From positions 1-22,638 of the forward strand of contig UQKW01000033.1 of assembly GCA_900541885.1 (NCBI GenBank): DNA of 22,638 nt. The letters are read 5' to 3'. Shown in pieces: positions 14,567-22,550 of the stretch; position 1 is the first letter of the stretch; each line of letters starts with the position of its first letter. The notes beneath the pieces were generated by a model. The model made no database searches, was not told the origin of the DNA, and was given only the letters and a program-made list of their open reading frames with translations. This stretch comes from an uncultured Collinsella sp. (GTDB lineage Bacteria > Actinomycetota > Coriobacteriia > Coriobacteriales > Coriobacteriaceae). Position numbers and translations under genes: made by a program.

Positions 14567-16090
14567 CTACCTCACGTTGTCATTCATCGCGAAAGAGTTC
14601 TTCATGGCGCAGCTCGTGGTGTAAAGCACCTTGCCCAGCAGGGCATCGGTCTCCACGCGAACACGCTCGGCAAAGGCCTCGTTGGCGCGTGCAAGCTCGG
14701 CAGGCACCTCGACCTCGGGCAGAGCGGCTACGGCAGCGTCGACGTCATGGATCTGCTTGTGGCCCATGCCACCGACCTTCTCCTGGTAGTCCTCCACGGC
14801 GCGGCCGCACTCATGAAAACGGACGTCGGCCAGCGCGCCGATCAGGCGGTTGGCCCAGTAGAAGTTTTCGGACGTCACGCGAGACTGCGTGTCGGCATAG
14901 TACTCGGGCATGGTCTCGACATTGGCGTACAGCGGCACGAGCGCGTTAAACGAGTTGGAGCCAAACGCCATCCATTGCACGGCGCGGTAGGCCGGCTGCG
15001 CATAGGGGCGCAGCTGCAACACGGAAAGCTGGCTGTTGCGGTTGATGCCGATGGGGCGATAGGCGCCGCGCGTGGCGGGCGTACCCTTGCTGCCGTAGCA
15101 GTCGTACTCCGTGCCCTGGTAGTGGCTCGAGAGTACGTACTTAATGTCCTCGATGGTCACCTTGCGCTCGGGCACACGGCTCCAGGGGATGTCATCGCTC
15201 TCGGGCGTGTAGTCGGCGTCGGGACCATCCCACACGTCGCTGGGGTTGAGGCAGCGCTGCATGTACCAGGCGCGCGGCGTGTTGTAGACATGGTCGCTGT
15301 CGCTGTGCGAGCCAAAGGCCTCGCGCGGGTTAAAGACGGCAGCCGGGCCGTCGCTCTCGACGCCCAGCGTCAGGTCCAGATGCCACTCGGCCATCCAGGC
15401 GCGCAGGTCGGCGGAGCACATATGGTCGGCCTGGGCGCCCTCGGCGTCATCCAGGTCAAAGCTGTCGATGCCCAGCTGGTTGGGCATGGTCACATAGGCG
15501 TCGTCAGGCACGCGCTTGGCGATCCAGTGGTGACCGCCGATGGTCTCGAGCCACCAGATCTCGTCCACGTCGCTAAAGGCGATGCCGTTGTTCTCGTAAG
15601 TGCCGTAGCGCTCGAGCAGGTCGCCCAAGATACGCACGCCGTCGCGGGCGGACTTGGCATACGGCAGCACCAGGGTCACCATGTCCTCCTCGCCCAGGCC
15701 ACCGGGCTGCGCCGGCACATAGCCGTCCTCACCCTCGTTGCCCTTGGCGGGCACGTAGTCCACGAGCGGATCGGCGCCGCGGACGCGCTCGTTGGTGGTA
15801 AGCGTCTCGGTTGCGGACATGCCAACATTGAGCTCGTTGAAACCGGCCTCGGCCCAGATACCGTGGCCCGGGACAACATCGGGGACGCTCGTATAGCGCA
15901 TGGGGTTATCGGGCAGCTCAACGGTCAGGTGGCTCAGGACGCTCGTGTAGACACGCGGCTGCTCGTCGGGATGCACTACGCGCATGCGCTTGGGCTCAAA
16001 TACCCCGTTGGACGAGTCCTCGTTACGCGCGACCAGGGTCGACCCGTCGTAGCTTGCGTTTTTACCGACCAGAATCGTTGTGCACGGCAT
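14567..16090 (-). CDS. C69-family dipeptidase
   Basis: A 507-residue N-terminal-nucleophile peptidase related to lactobacillar PepD. The N-terminus MPCTTILVGKNASYDGST continues into LVARNED, the C69 signature in which the cysteine near the N-terminus (Cys3 here) becomes the catalytic nucleophile. Further family patterns include GIWAEAGFNELNVGMSATET, the AKSARDGVRILGDLLERYGTYE helix region and WWLETIGGHHWIAKRVPD. The enzyme should split dipeptides in the cytoplasm; there is no signal peptide. AAGGAGG lies upstream with an ATG directly abutting it, which is too close, so the second ATG (16090) is preferred. It is the first gene of a same-strand run with the phasin-like and UbiB-family genes, 99 bases ahead of the former. 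Confidence 0.92.
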   Translation of the reverse strand: MPCTTILVGKNASYDGSTLVARNEDSSNGVFEPKRMRVVHPDEQPRVYTSVLSHLTVELPDNPMRYTSVPDVVPGHGIWAEAGFNELNVGMSATETLTTNERVRGADPLVDYVPAKGNEGEDGYVPAQPGGLGEEDMVTLVLPYAKSARDGVRILGDLLERYGTYENNGIAFSDVDEIWWLETIGGHHWIAKRVPDDAYVTMPNQLGIDSFDLDDAEGAQADHMCSADLRAWMAEWHLDLTLGVESDGPAAVFNPREAFGSHSDSDHVYNTPRAWYMQRCLNPSDVWDGPDADYTPESDDIPWSRVPERKVTIEDIKYVLSSHYQGTEYDCYGSKGTPATRGAYRPIGINRNSQLSVLQLRPYAQPAYRAVQWMAFGSNSFNALVPLYANVETMPEYYADTQSRVTSENFYWANRLIGALADVRFHECGRAVEDYQEKVGGMGHKQIHDVDAAVAALPEVEVPAELARANEAFAERVRVETDALLGKVLYTTSCAMKNSFAMNDNVR

Positions 16091-16173
16091 GCGCATCCTC
16101 CTTGAGCGAAGAAATCAAACGGCAACAGTGTATCGCTTCGGCGCAGAAAGGGCGAAACCACGGCCTCGGCAGC

Positions 16174-16411
16174 CCCCGTGGTCAAAAAATGCCAAATATG
16201 AGTACTGTCACAAATTTAGTGGCAGCAAATTCAACTAGACTGGGCACTAAAAATCCCCACGTGTCCAAATGTTGTGCAAAGTAATTCCCCATAGGTCCAA
16301 TAAAAGAGACTCCCTAACGATATTCACTATCATTAGGGAGTCCCAACAGTCTCAAAAATATGTAACCAACGAGACAACAGTACTCATATTTGGCATTTTC
16401 TGGCCACGGGG
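16174..16411. mobile_element. Small non-autonomous element (MITE-like) with 35-bp terminal inverted repeats
   Basis: The stretch 16174-16208 is repeated in inverted orientation at 16377-16411 with only two mismatches in 35 bases. Both arms include CCCCGTGG and, further in, AAAATGCCAAATATGAG plus TACTGT. The 238-bp unit contains no transposase, is AT-richer than its surroundings and sits between two unrelated genes. Inside it is a 15-bp hairpin. Both arms read inward as ATG CCA AAT ATG AGT ACT GT, giving MPNMSTV; the plus reading continues for 28 residues from the second ATG, the minus reading for 11. Whether it is mobile or a dispersed regulatory repeat cannot be told from one copy. No target duplication was seen. 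Confidence 0.6.
16301..16342 (-). terminator. Rho-independent terminator of folD, inside the inverted-repeat element
   Basis: GACTCCCTAATGATA and TATCGTTAGGGAGTC (minus strand, 16342-16308) form a 15-bp stem with one G-U pair and the loop GTGAA, followed by TCTCTTTTA. It lies about 100 bases after the folD stop codon and would end the fchA-folD transcript. Confidence 0.75.
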
Positions 16412-16445
16412 TATCTAACCAACCCCCTAAACGTCCTCCAAACGC

Positions 16446-17300
16446 CTATTTTACCGCGCGTTCGGCCGCCTCGATCACGTGCTTGGCGAGAATCGCCGTT
16501 GTCACGGCGCCCACGCCGCCCGGCACGGGGGTGATGGCACCAACAACCGGCTCCGCGGCAACAAAATCGACGTCACCCACCAGCTTGCCAGCGTCCTCAT
16601 CCCAGTTAATGCCCACATCAATGATCGTCTGGTCCTCGCGAACGGCATCCACGCCAATCGTGCGCGCGCGTCCAACGGCGGCAACCACAATGTCAGCAGC
16701 ACAGCACTCGGCGGCAAGATCGCGCGTATGCGTATGGCACGTCGTCACGGTTGCGTTGCGCGCCGTAAGCATGGCGGCAACGGGGCGGCCAATTACCAGT
16801 GAGCGTCCGACCACGGCAACTTTGGCGCCGTCCAGCTCAACGCCGTAATGATCCAGCAAAGCAAGCACGGCTTCAGCTGTGCAGGGGGCAAAACCCTCGC
16901 CGCGCCCCGAAAGCGTGGTGAGCAGCGAAGCCGGCGTCATGGAGTCAACGTCCTTGGCGGGATCGAGCGCTGCGGCGACGGCGTTCTCGTCAAGGCCGGC
17001 GGGCAGCGGGCGAAACATCAGACAGCCATGAACAGCCGAGTCGGCATTGATGTCCTCGATGGCCGTCAACAGCTCGTCTTGCGAAACACCGGCAGGAAGC
17101 AACACGCGACGCGCCTCGATGCCAACCTTTTCGCAGCGTTTAAGGGCGCCGCGCTCGTAGGATAGGTCGTCCTCGCGTTCACCCACACGCACGATAGCAA
17201 GCGTCGGAACAACACCGCGTTCGCGCAGCGCAGCGCAGCGGGCAGCGAGCTCCTCAGTCAAAGCGCGGGCGACGGGAGCACCCTTCAGTAGCTCAGCCAT
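16446..17300 (-). CDS. folD: FolD-type methylenetetrahydrofolate dehydrogenase, cyclohydrolase residues missing
   Basis: A 284-residue FolD homologue. FolD normally oxidises 5,10-methylene-THF to methenyl-THF and hydrolyses that to 10-formyl-THF. The dinucleotide-binding half is typical: GRSLVIGRP (165-173), the segment beginning IDVGINWDED and ITPVPGGVGAVT; APCTAEAV and DVDSMTP are also kept. The active site differs: in LSYERGALKRCEKVGI the Tyr (Y48) is present but the family's catalytic Lys four residues later is Ala52, and in HGCLMFRPLPAG the catalytic Gln position is Phe96. Asp119 is retained. These changes predict loss of cyclohydrolase activity, with dehydrogenase activity likely kept. 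GAGGGG precedes the ATG at 17300. The upstream gene ends 2 bases earlier and belongs to a family with cyclohydrolases. Alignment by eye. Confidence 0.88.
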   Translation of the reverse strand: MAELLKGAPVARALTEELAARCAALRERGVVPTLAIVRVGEREDDLSYERGALKRCEKVGIEARRVLLPAGVSQDELLTAIEDINADSAVHGCLMFRPLPAGLDENAVAAALDPAKDVDSMTPASLLTTLSGRGEGFAPCTAEAVLALLDHYGVELDGAKVAVVGRSLVIGRPVAAMLTARNATVTTCHTHTRDLAAECCAADIVVAAVGRARTIGVDAVREDQTIIDVGINWDEDAGKLVGDVDFVAAEPVVGAITPVPGGVGAVTTAILAKHVIEAAERAVK

Positions 17301-17302
17301 GG

Positions 17303-17935
17303 CTATCCCCTCTTTCTTGCAGCGTCGGAGGCGCGGCGCGCCAGCGCATCGGCGCGCGGCAACCATGTGTCGAGCAACTCATCACACGCCGTCTCGAGCT
17401 CCTCGGCGCGTGCACGATCCTTCATAGACGTGGTGTTCGCAAAGAGCGTCAAGCTCGCGCCCTGCATGGCGGCGCGGCAGAATACGGCGCCGCACGCCAC
17501 ATCGGACAGCAGCTGACGCGAACCCTTGTCGGCCATGTCCTCGAGCAGCGCCAGTGCGCGCCCGCAGGCATCCATAATGCGATACGGCGGCATAGCGGCC
17601 ACATGCAGCGCATCCTGAATCGCAGCCGGTCGGGCCGGGTCCTCACGCGGAATACCGTACGCAGCGGACACCTGGCCGTACGCACGAACGTCCTCGGCGA
17701 CCAGACCCACAAGCTCCTGCGCCAACTCGTCTGCCTGGGCAAACGCACGCGTCAGGTCATCCGCACGATCAGCAAGCGCGGGATTGGTCGCACCGTAGCG
17801 GGCAACCATTCCGCACAGCGAGGCGCCCAGCGCGCCCACAAAAGCGCTCGCGCTGCCACCACCGGGAACTGGCTCGCGCGCGGCCAGCGCCTCGGCAAAA
17901 CCGCGACAGGTTTTATCCATCATCTCTTGGCTCAT
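17303..17935 (-). CDS. Cyclodeaminase/cyclohydrolase family protein (FchA-like)
   Basis: A 210-residue helical protein of the formiminotransferase-cyclodeaminase C-terminal family, which includes formimino-THF cyclodeaminase and the methenyl-THF cyclohydrolase FchA of acetogens. The signature PVPGGGSASAFVGALGASL (22-40) is followed by MVARYG and, further on, helices with LVAEDVRAYGQVSAAY. The end of the gene is 2 bases from the folD start, so the two are translationally coupled. As that FolD appears to lack cyclohydrolase residues, I favour methenyl-THF cyclohydrolase over cyclodeaminase; no histidine-degradation genes are nearby. The start at 17935 follows AAGGTG at 9 bases; GTG codons a few residues upstream are alternatives. 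A 28-bp palindrome lies just upstream. Confidence 0.85.
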   Translation of the reverse strand: MSQEMMDKTCRGFAEALAAREPVPGGGSASAFVGALGASLCGMVARYGATNPALADRADDLTRAFAQADELAQELVGLVAEDVRAYGQVSAAYGIPREDPARPAAIQDALHVAAMPPYRIMDACGRALALLEDMADKGSRQLLSDVACGAVFCRAAMQGASLTLFANTTSMKDRARAEELETACDELLDTWLPRADALARRASDAARKRG

Positions 17936-17964
17936 ACGCACACGCACCTTCAAGTCATATATAT

Positions 17965-17992
17965 CGGTCGGGCGGCCGACGTCGGCCGACCG
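17965..17992. promoter_or_regulatory. GC-rich imperfect palindrome upstream of the fchA-like gene
   Basis: CGGTCGG (17965-17971) and CCGACCG (17986-17992) are inverted copies enclosing and overlapping a perfect 14-bp palindrome GGCCGACGTCGGCC (17974-17987). It lies about 30 bases before the gene. TATATAT next to it (17959-17964 region) could be part of a promoter. It may be an operator or a leader hairpin. Confidence 0.45.
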
Positions 17993-18314
17993 CATCGATC
18001 ACGTAATGGTGCTAAGTCTAGCCCATAAGTACGCGAGCGTCAGCGCACCTGGCCATCGCGGATTTCTATGGCACACGATAGGCCATGCCAACGCAAACAT
18101 GGGACACATGGCCCACCTTTCGAGACTCCCGAGCAGCACAAGCTGGGGCATATCTATAAGTAAGGAACCCGTTGGGGAACGGCCGCGCAACGGCCACAAG
18201 CGATGAACGGAGGCATAAGTCGCACAGTACACAGAGACATCCGCCGCCAGCGCAATCAGTACCCCAACAGCATGCGGCGCCGTGATGTCATCAGCAGACA
18301 AGGAGGACGCCACC
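17993..18314. other. Intergenic region between the folate pair and the first lipoprotein
   Basis: About 320 bases between divergent genes. It holds the 19-bp motif ATGGGACACATGGCCCACC at 18099-18117, also found before the second lipoprotein gene, and two short hairpins in series, CCGTT-GGGG-AACGG and GGCCG-CGCAA-CGGCC (about 18168-18196). AAGGAGG near the right end is the lipoprotein ribosome site. Short readings through the region lack a ribosome site and I accept none of them. Confidence 0.5.
18099..18117. repeat. Shared 19-bp motif, copy 1
   Basis: ATGGGACACATGGCCCACC, identical to 19065-19083. Its core TGGGACACATGGCCCA has inverted ends (TGGG/CCCA), as protein-binding sites often do. It lies 197 bases before the first lipoprotein start. 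Confidence 0.55.
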
Positions 18315-18914
18315 ATGATGAAAAAGACCCTATCAATCCTTTCCCTTTGCATCGCCCTCTTTGCCGCGCTCGCCCTTGTGGGCTGCGGCGGGAGCGCATC
18401 GGGCGGCGGCAGCGCCCCCAAGAGCGAGAGCAAGGAAAAGGCCCCCGTCGCCAAGAAGACCGACTACATCTGGTTTAAGGTCGAGATGCCCGAGGGCGTC
18501 GGCGTAAGCGACTCTGCCGGCAAGAATGCCGACAGGGTCCAGCTCACCTTCCCCGAAGACGAGAACGCCTCGGCCGATCGCTTTATCCCCGTTTGGAAAA
18601 AAGCGCTGACGGCCGAGGAATCCCACGCCGACCAGGCGGAAAAGAAGGGGGATACGTTCCAGTGGAAGGATGGCGGGTCCGTCGAGTATAACGGCAGGAC
18701 GTGGCTCGTCGGAACATACAAGGACAACAGCGGCATCTCAACCATGCTTTTTACCGATGTTGAGCCGGGAAGCGTCTACGTCCTCATCTCGAACTTCGAC
18801 CAGCACAAGAAAGAAGCCGAGGCACTCCTCAACTCCATCGAGTTCCCCGATGACATGGAAGAGGCAGTTTCCGAGGCACGCGAAGTCGAGATTTCGAGCA
18901 TCGAGATCAAGTAA
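18315..18914 (+). CDS. Secreted lipoprotein of unknown function, copy 1
   Basis: A 199-residue lipoprotein. The signal peptide (MMKKTLSILSLCIALFAALA) ends in the lipobox LVGC with Cys24, so the mature protein should be lipid-anchored on the outer face of the membrane. A Gly/Ser/Lys-rich tether (about 25-45) precedes a globular domain of about 150 residues with YIWFKVEMPEGVGVSDSAG, VEYNGRTWLVGTYK, PGSVYVLISNFDQ and IEFPDDMEEA. The start is the first of two adjacent ATG codons, 8 bases after AGGAGG. It is clearly paralogous to the next gene, matching over its whole length. A strong terminator follows, so the two are transcribed separately. I do not recognise the domain family. Confidence 0.85.
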   Translation: MMKKTLSILSLCIALFAALALVGCGGSASGGGSAPKSESKEKAPVAKKTDYIWFKVEMPEGVGVSDSAGKNADRVQLTFPEDENASADRFIPVWKKALTAEESHADQAEKKGDTFQWKDGGSVEYNGRTWLVGTYKDNSGISTMLFTDVEPGSVYVLISNFDQHKKEAEALLNSIEFPDDMEEAVSEAREVEISSIEIK

Positions 18915-18983
18915 CGGGACACCCGCACGCGCCTACGCGCACCCGCGCACATGCGCCCCATTAAAACAACGGGCGCCCAACCC

Positions 18984-19018
18984 GGGGAGGGCCGACAGCA
19001 TCGGCCCTCCCCTCTTTT
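18984..19018 (+). terminator. Rho-independent terminator after lipoprotein 1
   Basis: GGGGAGGGCCGA (18984-18995) pairs perfectly with TCGGCCCTCCCC (19001-19012) around CAGCA, followed by TCTTTT. Confidence 0.92.
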
Positions 19019-19064
19019 GCGACCGCACATATTGCCACTTGTCGGCGCAATTCCAGCCCCCAGA

Positions 19065-19083
19065 ATGGGACACATGGCCCACC
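19065..19083. repeat. Shared 19-bp motif, copy 2
   Basis: Identical to 18099-18117; it lies 72 bases before the start of the second lipoprotein gene. TACAGT downstream (about 19103-19108) may be a -10, which would place the motif just upstream of the core promoter. Confidence 0.55.
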
Positions 19084-19155
19084 CTAGCGAGCCGTCCACG
19101 CGTACAGTAAAGGCAGGTAATCCGTGGGCGGTTACAGATCGAGGAGGACACGACC

Positions 19156-19749
19156 ATGAAAAAGAAGGCCTTTGCGATTCTCACCCTCTGCATAAGCCTC
19201 TTTGCCGCAGTTGCCCTGGTGGGCTGCGGTGGCAGCGGCGGCGCTACCGGAAGTGGCGGTGGCGGTGGAGCAGAAAAGCCAGCCGTGGATATGAGGACCG
19301 ACTTCATTTGGTTTAAGGTCGAGGTCCCCGAGGGCGTCGAGATCACCGACGTCGCAGGCGACACCGCCGACAGGGCCCAGTTTAAGTTCACCGAGAGCGA
19401 GCACGCCAGCGATCGCTTCATCCCCGTCTTCGACTCTGACAAGAACGCCGATGAACTGTTCGACTACGAGGCAAAGTGGAAGGCCAACTCCGGATGGACC
19501 GAGAGCGATCCCGTTAAGTACAACGGCAAGACCTGGCGCAGCGCCTACTTTACGCACTCGGGCGGCGTGACGACCGAGTACTTCACCGACGTTGACGGTG
19601 GCAGCGTGTATGTGCGCATCGACAACGTCGAAGAGCACAAGGACGCCGTCGAGACCATGATGAAGTCCCTGGAATTTGCCGATGACATCGCCGAGGCCAA
19701 GACCGAGGCCATGGACGTCAAGCTCGACGATATCGAGATCAAGCGTTAA
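19156..19749 (+). CDS. Secreted lipoprotein of unknown function, copy 2
   Basis: A 197-residue paralogue of the preceding lipoprotein. The signal peptide MKKKAFAILTLCISLFAAVA ends in LVGC with Cys24, the same position. A Gly/Ser-rich tether is followed by the same domain: FIWFKVEVPEGVEITDVAG, VKYNGKTWRSAYF, GGSVYVRIDNVEEHK and LEFADDIAEA. GAGGAGG lies 8 bases before the ATG. The domain carries conserved aromatic and acidic positions in both copies but no recognised catalytic motif, so a binding or structural role at the cell surface is as likely as an enzymatic one. It has its own terminator and the same 19-bp motif upstream as copy 1, which suggests duplication including the control region. 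Confidence 0.85.
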   Translation: MKKKAFAILTLCISLFAAVALVGCGGSGGATGSGGGGGAEKPAVDMRTDFIWFKVEVPEGVEITDVAGDTADRAQFKFTESEHASDRFIPVFDSDKNADELFDYEAKWKANSGWTESDPVKYNGKTWRSAYFTHSGGVTTEYFTDVDGGSVYVRIDNVEEHKDAVETMMKSLEFADDIAEAKTEAMDVKLDDIEIKR

Positions 19750-19820
19750 GCGACTGGCGAGCGCAGCGGGAAACACGGGCGCAGTGCAAACAAGCGACGG
19801 TACCCCAGCGCTTCGTACCC

Positions 19821-19853
19821 AGGGAGGGCCGGTAAACCGACCCTCCCTTTCTT
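19821..19853 (+). terminator. Rho-independent terminator after lipoprotein 2
   Basis: AGGGAGGG-C-CGGT and ACCG-A-CCCTCCCT (19821-19848) form a 12-bp stem with one mismatch and a two-base loop, followed by TTCTT. Confidence 0.85.
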
Positions 19854-20054
19854 ATGCCGGTAGCCAACGAACGCGAGGATGCCGGACGCCGGAACCGCTC
19901 CAAATGTAGCAACAGTACGAAAACGACAAGCACCCCAACACGTCCGCCCGCCGATTTATTGCGCCGCGCAGACAATTAAACCAGCATCTTTAAACATCTG
20001 AGCAGTATAGTGACCAAAACTATCGCATAACCGCACTCTACGAATGGAGAAGTT

Positions 20055-22550
20055 ATGACCGAACACCACGCCATCAGCCGCCGAGCATTTACGTTGGGCC
20101 TTGGACTCGCGGCGTTGTCGCCACTTGCAAGCCTGCCCGAAACCGCGGCATTGGGCCTTCCCATGCGCGCGGCATTTGCAGAAGACACGCCCACACCGGC
20201 GGCCAGCCTCGACAAGTTCGTCATTCGCCTTCGCCCCGCGGGCTATTTTCGTACCGCAAGCGTTAACGAAGACGGCAACGTCATCGGCAACGTCTGCCAT
20301 CTGTTTAATGACGGCACATCCAGCAAGCTCATCCTTGAGAACGTAACGACCAAGAATGACGATACAAACTGGTATGCTATCCGCACCTTGCTCAATTTCG
20401 AAGAGCATAAAAAGACGGGCTACAGCATTTGGTCGGTCGATGGCGACTCGGACAAAGACGGAAAGGTCATCCACGTATGGAGTGGCGAGCATGACGGCAA
20501 GCCCAGCCGCTCTTTTGCGTTCGAGCGTCAATCAAACGGAACCTATATCATCCGAGACCGCACGGTCGAGAAAGAAACCGAGAAAAAAGACATTAAGTAC
20601 CTGGCAATAGAATCGAACGGCGAAGACCAGGACAACAATAAGATCTGTCATAAGAGTAAGAGTAAGAGCATTCCGTGGGAGCTCGAACTTATCGGTTACG
20701 ACATGAAAAAGAACGATGCCACGGTTAGCAGCCTCGACTGGATTACGTACAGCAGCTACGTCGACGGACCATGTTGGATGAAATACGTCGAGGACAACAA
20801 GTTCCTCGACGAGCTGAGCATCCCGGGCACGCACGATTCGGGCACCTGCAGCGTGGACAACGACACTGAGCCCCAATCCTCGCAAGTAAAATGCCAGCAG
20901 GATTACATTCCCACGCAGTTGCTCGAAGGCATTCGCTATTTTGATATCCGGCTCGGAAAGGGCGACAACCCTGGCATCGACCATGGGATGTACTACCTGC
21001 TCAAAAAAGACGCGTACTTTTTGCATCTTTCCGATGTCATAGGCTACTTCAAAACGTTTTTGAACGAAAACCCGACAGAAGCGCTCATCATGCTTGTATC
21101 ACGAGGCAACGACGAGGCTACCGACGAAAGTGTTACGACGGCTTTCGCCAAGGTTTTGGACGACAACCCCAAACTGTTCTATACGTCGAGCCGCGTTCCC
21201 ACACTGGGCGAGGTGCGCGGAAAGATCGTCCTGCTACGTCGATTTGGACTCGACGGCGACAGCGTAAGCGGCCACACGTGGGGACTCGACCTCACCGGAT
21301 GGGATAACAAAATCGCAGCGCACACCGACAGCAGTTCCATGTGTCTCGTCCAAGACGCGCGGGGCTTTGAAGCCGCGGGGGAAACAGGCGACAAAGAGCC
21401 CTATTGCACCAAGGTATACGCCCAGGACAAGTACAAACTCACGGGAACCGACAAGCTCAGCTGGGTCGATAATGCGCTGAAGGAAACGACCGGGCGCACG
21501 CGCAACGAGGTAGATGTCGAAGACGATAACGGGGCCAAGGAGAAAGTCCTGGAGCGTTGCTGGTCTATCAACTACACCAGCTGCACGGGCTTGTCGCACG
21601 GAGGCAATCCTTTTACCTCGGCACGAGTAGTCAACGAGCATCTGTATAAGAGCCCGTACATCAATCCCAGCGGCATCGAGGATACAAAGTCAGATTACCT
21701 CAAGCACATTGGCATCATCGCATCCGACTTTGTTGATGCGGCGCTGGCCCGGAGCATCTACCAGCGCAATTACGATACGGAGCACAAGCAGACGGCTTCG
21801 TACTATCTCCCGTACTATCTCCCGACCCGCATGCGCATGACGTACGGCGACTCGCTGAGCGATGCCTCATTCCAGGATGGCAAGACCGTTGGCGAGGGCC
21901 GTTTCCGCCTCGTTAACAGCAGCAACGTACTCAACGTGGCCGCTTCTGGCAGCGCGTTTGCCATCGAATACGTGGATGTCGACGCCCTGGGCAACGAGAC
22001 CGCTACAGGACTGCAGGGCTTCGTGCCCATCGATATCGATCCGCTCGCGCTGACGCCCCATTTTGAGGGACTCGAAGGCCTTAAGGCCGGCGAAGACGTG
22101 CGCGCCAAGATTGCGGCATCACTCGAGGGCAAGCTCGAAACCGACGCCTGCACCGCCCAGCTCGAGTTTGTGCACGACGCGGACGGCGCTCCGGGCACGG
22201 CAATGGCCGAGGGCGAGGCATTTGCCGCGGGGACGTATTGGGTGCGTGCGAAAGGTCTGTTGGGCGACGCGGCGCAGAACTACACGCTCGCCAGCGACGG
22301 AGCCGCAAACTTTACCGTAGCGGCCTCGGACAGTGCAGGCGGCACCGGCAGCGGCACGGGTTCCAGCGCAGGCAGCGCTGATAAGAATGGTAAGGGCAAC
22401 AAGGGCAAGGGCTCGGGCGGAAAACTCGCCGACACGGGCGACGGCTCCGGCATTGCCGCCGGGCTCGCCGCTGCCGCCATGGCGACAACGGTCGCCGGCG
22501 CGGCGATGCTTGCCAATGACCGCGAAAACGTTGGGGACGACAGCGAATAG
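20055..22550 (+). CDS. Secreted phosphatidylinositol-specific phospholipase C-like protein
   Basis: An 831-residue exported protein. The N-terminus ISRRAFTLGLGLAALSP has a twin-arginine and hydrophobic stretch, suggesting Tat export, followed by AFAED as a possible cleavage site. Residues about 55-220 may form a ricin-type beta-trefoil (weak, by eye). The PI-PLC X domain follows: SIPGTHDSG with His260, GIRYFDIRLG, and GIDHGMYYL with His310. The 50-residue spacing of the two histidines equals that of His32 and His82 in Bacillus cereus PI-PLC, and NENPTEALIMLVSRG also matches. It should cleave phosphoinositides or glycosyl-PI anchors outside the cell. A C-terminal beta-type domain (about 610-760), a Gly/Ser/Lys linker, LADTGD and a hydrophobic helix resemble a sortase signal, but the tail is acidic. 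GGAG precedes the ATG. Confidence 0.9.
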   Translation: MTEHHAISRRAFTLGLGLAALSPLASLPETAALGLPMRAAFAEDTPTPAASLDKFVIRLRPAGYFRTASVNEDGNVIGNVCHLFNDGTSSKLILENVTTKNDDTNWYAIRTLLNFEEHKKTGYSIWSVDGDSDKDGKVIHVWSGEHDGKPSRSFAFERQSNGTYIIRDRTVEKETEKKDIKYLAIESNGEDQDNNKICHKSKSKSIPWELELIGYDMKKNDATVSSLDWITYSSYVDGPCWMKYVEDNKFLDELSIPGTHDSGTCSVDNDTEPQSSQVKCQQDYIPTQLLEGIRYFDIRLGKGDNPGIDHGMYYLLKKDAYFLHLSDVIGYFKTFLNENPTEALIMLVSRGNDEATDESVTTAFAKVLDDNPKLFYTSSRVPTLGEVRGKIVLLRRFGLDGDSVSGHTWGLDLTGWDNKIAAHTDSSSMCLVQDARGFEAAGETGDKEPYCTKVYAQDKYKLTGTDKLSWVDNALKETTGRTRNEVDVEDDNGAKEKVLERCWSINYTSCTGLSHGGNPFTSARVVNEHLYKSPYINPSGIEDTKSDYLKHIGIIASDFVDAALARSIYQRNYDTEHKQTASYYLPYYLPTRMRMTYGDSLSDASFQDGKTVGEGRFRLVNSSNVLNVAASGSAFAIEYVDVDALGNETATGLQGFVPIDIDPLALTPHFEGLEGLKAGEDVRAKIAASLEGKLETDACTAQLEFVHDADGAPGTAMAEGEAFAAGTYWVRAKGLLGDAAQNYTLASDGAANFTVAASDSAGGTGSGTGSSAGSADKNGKGNKGKGSGGKLADTGDGSGIAAGLAAAAMATTVAGAAMLANDRENVGDDSE

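Noticed and set aside
14747..16105. 452-codon open frame opposite the C69 dipeptidase gene
   Set aside because: Antisense shadow; the minus-strand reading has the full C69 signature and a Shine-Dalgarno site.
16200..16286. 28-residue peptide MSTVTNLVAANS... inside the inverted-repeat element as a gene
   Set aside because: No ribosome site was found and the start lies within the terminal repeat, so coding is not supported by one copy.
17999..18454. 151-codon open frame on the minus strand opposite lipoprotein 1
   Set aside because: It overlaps a clear lipoprotein gene and lacks a ribosome site and motif.
18006..19316. Short readings starting MGHMAH in both lipoprotein upstream regions
   Set aside because: They share residues only because of the common 19-bp DNA motif; sequences diverge at once afterwards and there is no ribosome site.
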